Of a stretch of DNA of 7,954 nt, positions 4,705-7,954 are shown piece after piece. A program made the position numbers and the translations under genes. The DNA lies in contig JAVEYA010000100.1 of NCBI GenBank assembly GCA_034003745.1, forward strand, positions 1 through 7,954, given 5' to 3'. Below the pieces are notes generated by a model. It saw only the letters and a list, made by a program, of their open reading frames with translations. It had not been told where the DNA came from and ran no database searches. Origin of the DNA: JAVEYA01 sp034003745 (lineage in GTDB: Bacteria > Bacillota > Peptococcia > DRI-13 > PHAD01). Numbering within the stretch: the stretch's first letter is position 1; the number at the start of each line of letters is the position of its first letter.

Positions 4705-6880
4705 GCGAAAAAAAGTTCTGCTACTGTTTATCTTACTGGTCCTGACAATGCTGCAGCCGGCTTCTGTTTTAACTGCCGGGCCTCCGGAGCATTCGCTTTT
4801 TGTCGTCCTGATACCGGGTCTGGAACTGGATGACCTGGACCGATATCCTCATTTGCGTATTTTAAGCGAAAAATCAGCCTTAGGCTTAATGAACACCGGA
4901 GGAGGGCGAAGAGCTGCCGGCGCCTACCTCAGCCTGTCCACAGGAACAAAACTGACCTGTTCTGAAAAAGAAGGGGCCCTTTTGTTCCAAAATGACGAAA
5001 CACATAACGGCCTCAGCGTGTCTTCATTGTATCAACGCTATCTGGATAGACCCGCCGCGGCGGATGTGCTGATGCCTTCCTTTACGGGTCTGCTTGCTTC
5101 CGCCGGCAATCCGGCTGTAACATTTTTGGCGGATGTGCTGAATGCCCAGGGGATCCCCTTTTTATTTATCGGCAATCAGGATTTGCCCGGCATTATCTCC
5201 AGACCCGGCGCGCTTTTCGCTGTCGACAGTGCGGGTACAATCAAAAACGGCGCCGTGGATGAGCGGAACTATGTGATAAACGAGGCCTCCCCGACGCTTT
5301 ATACCACCAATTATGCTTATTATTATGAAGAAGCCCTCCGGTTTATCACTCTTCAAAAAGGCCTGGTCTTCATGGATCTGGGGGACCTGGCCAGACTGGA
5401 AGCTGTCTCCGCGAATCTCACAGAGCCAGTGTATGAGAAAAGCCGTCAGGCGCTTTTACAGGAAGCAGACAACTTTTTAGGCAAGCTCCTTTTACACGTC
5501 CATTCCGGCGAAGCCGAACTGCTGATCCTTACGCCCTATCCCGCGCAAAAAGCCCTGCAAACAGGCGATACCCTGACGCCAGTGCTATACTGCTCCCCTG
5601 TATCTTCAGGTCTTCTTTCTTCCGCCAGCACCAAAAGGCTCGGCCTCATCACTCATCTCGATATCGCCCCCACCATCTTGAAGCTGTCCGGTCTGGATAC
5701 GCCGGCCCCCTTTATCGGAGCGCCTGTCTATACCGTACCGCAGAGGGGTACGCTTACATATCTTCATTTGACCCATGCCGGTATGTTAACCAACTATCAA
5801 CAGCGGCCGGTTATTTTAAAAGGATACGTTTTTCTGCTGATTGCCTCCATGCTCAGTATCGCGGCTTTTGTGCTATGGCGCCGGTCTTTGTTCCATAAAA
5901 GCGGCCCTTTTTTGCTTTTTTTGCTTACGGGGCCCTTGTTGTTCCTGCTCCTGCCGCTCGTTCCCTTAAACGGGCTTTTCAGCCGCACGGTATTTTTGGC
6001 GTTCTCCGGGGCAAGCCTCGTCTATCTTCTGGAAAAAACGCTGCCGGCGCAAACCAGGCTGGCCGTACTGTATCTGGTGACCGCACTCTGCGTGACGATA
6101 GACCTGCTTCTGGGGGCGCCTTTAATGCAGTCCTCTCTGTTGGGCTATGACGCCATTAGCGGGGCGCGCTATTACGGCATCGGCAACGAATATATGGGCA
6201 TCCTGCTGGGTTCGGGGTTTATCGGCTTGGCCCTTCTTCTGGAGATCCTAGCCGTCCGTTATCCTTACAGGCGCCCGCAGCTGAGTCTATTCGTCTGTGC
6301 GGCGGCAGCGATACTACTCATCCTCGTGGCCGCTCCCCAATGGGGCACCAATGTGGGCGGAGCGATCTCCTTTACCGGCAGCTTTGTACTGCTGTGCTTT
6401 CTTTTAGCCCACCGAAAAATCAACCTGAAATCCCTCGCATTTTTAGGCCTCTGCTGTACCGGCGTCGCCGCGCTGCTCTTTATGATCGACCTGCAGAGAC
6501 CGCTGGAAGTACAGTCCCATATCGGCCTGACCGCCAGAATAATTCACGAAGAAGGATTTTCTTATTTGCTGACGATCATCCTCCGAAAAATCAGTACAAA
6601 TTTCCGTTTGCTGCAATATTCCCTCTGGGGCCGCGCCTTTCTTGTTTTTCTGGGCGCGACCGCGCTGGTATTTTATAAACCTACCGGCTCGCTGCAAAAG
6701 CTTTTCGCCGCCCACCGTTTTTTACAGGCCGGCTTTACGGCTGGGCTCACCGGCAGCCTGATTGCGCTCATTGTTAATGATTCCGGCATTGTGGCGGCTG
6801 CCACCGCCTCTATCTTTATCGTCCCAACCCTGCTTTATCTGATCAGTAAAGAAGAACAGCAAAAAGAGGCGGAAGTATGA
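4703..6880 (+). CDS. Secreted/polytopic membrane protein with degenerate alkaline-phosphatase-like ectodomain; function unknown
   Basis: The start is taken as TTG at 4703, giving 725 residues. GGAGG (4689-4693) lies 9 bases upstream, and the start gives a clean signal peptide (RKK, then a hydrophobic core to about residue 20). The frame runs further upstream (TTG at 4598), but that would bury the signal peptide. Residues about 30-345 resemble an alkaline-phosphatase-superfamily fold placed outside the membrane: first strand SLFVVLIPGLELDDL (31-45) and late THLDIAPTILKLSGL (317-331). The usual metal-binding Asp of strand 1 is Pro38, so catalysis is doubtful. From about 372 to 714 there are about ten membrane segments with conserved-looking polar motifs: GYD (481-483), RYYGIGNEY (489-497), WGTNVGG (547-553) and NDSG (692-695). 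I recall similar two-part proteins in Firmicutes and Actinobacteria, with no function I can name. The stop overlaps the next start by ATGA, linking it to a glycosyltransferase and suggesting cell-envelope glycan work. Confidence 0.8.
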   Translation: MRKKVLLLFILLVLTMLQPASVLTAGPPEHSLFVVLIPGLELDDLDRYPHLRILSEKSALGLMNTGGGRRAAGAYLSLSTGTKLTCSEKEGALLFQNDETHNGLSVSSLYQRYLDRPAAADVLMPSFTGLLASAGNPAVTFLADVLNAQGIPFLFIGNQDLPGIISRPGALFAVDSAGTIKNGAVDERNYVINEASPTLYTTNYAYYYEEALRFITLQKGLVFMDLGDLARLEAVSANLTEPVYEKSRQALLQEADNFLGKLLLHVHSGEAELLILTPYPAQKALQTGDTLTPVLYCSPVSSGLLSSASTKRLGLITHLDIAPTILKLSGLDTPAPFIGAPVYTVPQRGTLTYLHLTHAGMLTNYQQRPVILKGYVFLLIASMLSIAAFVLWRRSLFHKSGPFLLFLLTGPLLFLLLPLVPLNGLFSRTVFLAFSGASLVYLLEKTLPAQTRLAVLYLVTALCVTIDLLLGAPLMQSSLLGYDAISGARYYGIGNEYMGILLGSGFIGLALLLEILAVRYPYRRPQLSLFVCAAAAILLILVAAPQWGTNVGGAISFTGSFVLLCFLLAHRKINLKSLAFLGLCCTGVAALLFMIDLQRPLEVQSHIGLTARIIHEEGFSYLLTIILRKISTNFRLLQYSLWGRAFLVFLGATALVFYKPTGSLQKLFAAHRFLQAGFTAGLTGSLIALIVNDSGIVAAATASIFIVPTLLYLISKEEQQKEAEV

Positions 6881-7954
6881 GTAAGAAATCCATCCTCCTG
6901 GTCTGCCGCAGGGCACAAGGGGGCATGAAGAGCCATTTGGAGATCTTAATCAAGGGACTGGTTAAAGCAAACTTCCGTGTCGGGGTGGCTGCCCCGGAGC
7001 CTACCCTGCGGCTTCCTCCGGAGGTGGAACTGCATCCTTTGGACATACCCGAAATCCCTTATCCTCACGTCTTACGGACTTCGGTACGCACATTGAAAGA
7101 CCTGCTGGAGAAAAAGGATTTCAGCATTGTGCATACGCACGGCTATGCTGCGGGGATAACCGGACGCCTGGCTTCCATCCGCGCGCCGAAAAAGGCCCTC
7201 CTCCATACCATCCATAATTTTTTCCCCCAGACTTCACCGTTTTTACTGACAGGCGGAAAACTGGCCGAATTATGGCTGTCCCAATATACCCATAAGATCA
7301 TTACCGTTTCCGAACAGCTAAAAATTTTTCTGCTGACGATCGGTATTAAGCCGGATAAATTGGTCACCATTTATAATGGGATCGACGCGGCGGGTTTTCC
7401 GCCGCAGGATAAGGCGGAGGCCAGAAAACTGCTGCATCTCTCCGCCGAGGAGCGGGTCGTCGGCACAGTGGCCCGGCTGATTCCCGCCAAAGGGATTGAC
7501 TTGTTTTTGCAGGCCCTGGCTCTGCTGAAGAAAACGACTTCCCTGAAGGGAGTCGTTATCGGAGACGGACCGCAAAAATTTGCTCTTCAGGAACTGGCGC
7601 AGCAATTAGGACTGCAGGATACGGTTATTTTCACCGGTCACCGTGAGGATGTCTCTGCGCTTTTTCCTGCGCTGGATATCTTTATTCTGCCCTCCCGCCG
7701 GGAAGGTTTCGGGCTGACCGTTTTGGAAAGCCAGTGGCTGGGTATTCCCGTCATCGCCGCCGATACGGGGGGAATCCGGGAAATTGTGGAGCATGGCGAA
7801 AACGGGCTGCTTTTTGCCGCCGGTGATTTCAGGGAATTGGCCTGGCATATGGACAGGCTGTTGGCAGATGAAGAAACGAGAACAACTTTAGCTGAAAAAG
7901 GCGCACATAGTGTGCGACTTCGCTTTACCGCCGAGAGAATGCTGGAGGAAACGC
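6877..7954 (+). CDS. GT4-family glycosyltransferase (3' end cut by window)
   Basis: ATG at 6877 overlaps the previous stop as ATGA, indicating translational coupling. The frame stays open to the window end (359 codons plus one base). It has the two-domain GT-B layout of family GT4 retaining transferases, which move a sugar from an NDP-sugar on the inner side of the membrane. The N-terminal acceptor domain starts with a strand and glycine loop, ILLVCRRAQGGMKSHL (6-21). HTHGYAAG and LHTIHNFF follow in the middle of that domain. The nucleotide-sugar domain begins near VGTVARLIPAKGIDLF, with Arg200 and Lys205 as likely phosphate contacts. The EX7E motif is Glu276 to Glu284 in SRREGFGLTVLES, followed by the usual GGIREIVEHGENGLLF. 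Perhaps 10-30 C-terminal residues are missing. Donor and acceptor cannot be read from the sequence. With its membrane partner it probably builds a lipid-linked or surface glycan. Confidence 0.92.
   Translation, partial: MSKKSILLVCRRAQGGMKSHLEILIKGLVKANFRVGVAAPEPTLRLPPEVELHPLDIPEIPYPHVLRTSVRTLKDLLEKKDFSIVHTHGYAAGITGRLASIRAPKKALLHTIHNFFPQTSPFLLTGGKLAELWLSQYTHKIITVSEQLKIFLLTIGIKPDKLVTIYNGIDAAGFPPQDKAEARKLLHLSAEERVVGTVARLIPAKGIDLFLQALALLKKTTSLKGVVIGDGPQKFALQELAQQLGLQDTVIFTGHREDVSALFPALDIFILPSRREGFGLTVLESQWLGIPVIAADTGGIREIVEHGENGLLFAAGDFRELAWHMDRLLADEETRTTLAEKGAHSVRLRFTAERMLEET

Overview
This window reads as chromosomal DNA from a moderate-GC, anaerobic Bacillota (Firmicutes), quite possibly a spore former. 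The clues are strong AAGGAG-type ribosome binding sites with frequent TTG starts, a sigma-A promoter with near-consensus boxes, a yybP-ykoY (Mn2+) riboswitch with an intrinsic terminator, a rubrerythrin, a TM1266-like ACT-fold protein, and a YaaH-like family 18 glycosidase. I cannot assign genus or species. There is no sign of phage, insertion sequence, CRISPR array, tRNA or rRNA.

Left part (1-1662, minus strand): the 5' 554 codons of a membrane-anchored, multidomain family 18 glycoside hydrolase (stalk-like domain, SH3-like domain, catalytic barrel), cut by the window edge near its natural C-terminus. A divergent intergenic region of about 170 bp follows. It holds a TATAAT box and a set of TGGTA half-sites at an exact 31-bp period.

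Centre-left (1837-3845, plus strand): a small ACT/NikR-C-like protein and a classical rubrerythrin form a probable two-gene operon. Five bases after the rubrerythrin stop begins a strong promoter that drives a 5' leader matching the yybP-ykoY manganese riboswitch. Its terminator stem shares bases with the aptamer's closing helix, so the predicted logic is Mn2+ = ON. The controlled gene is a CaCA-superfamily (Na+/Ca2+ exchanger-like) transporter with altered alpha repeats. Together this looks like an oxidative-stress and metal-homeostasis block whose exchanger is a candidate Mn2+ exporter.

Centre (3849-4580, minus strand): a transcription factor joining an NrpR/RNase R-type winged helix to an FCD ligand-binding domain. 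It converges on the exchanger gene with only 3 bp between stop codons.

Right part (4703-7954, plus strand): a 725-residue secreted-plus-polytopic membrane protein with an apparently degenerate alkaline-phosphatase-like ectodomain, overlapping by ATGA with a GT4 glycosyltransferase cut by the window end. This pair is probably part of a cell-envelope glycan pathway of unknown product. A perfect 12-bp-stem hairpin ending in a T run overlaps the ribosome binding region of the membrane protein gene and may attenuate it.

No stretch longer than 300 bases lacks a gene. The gaps (1663-1836, 2621-2837, 4581-4702) are described as regulatory features.
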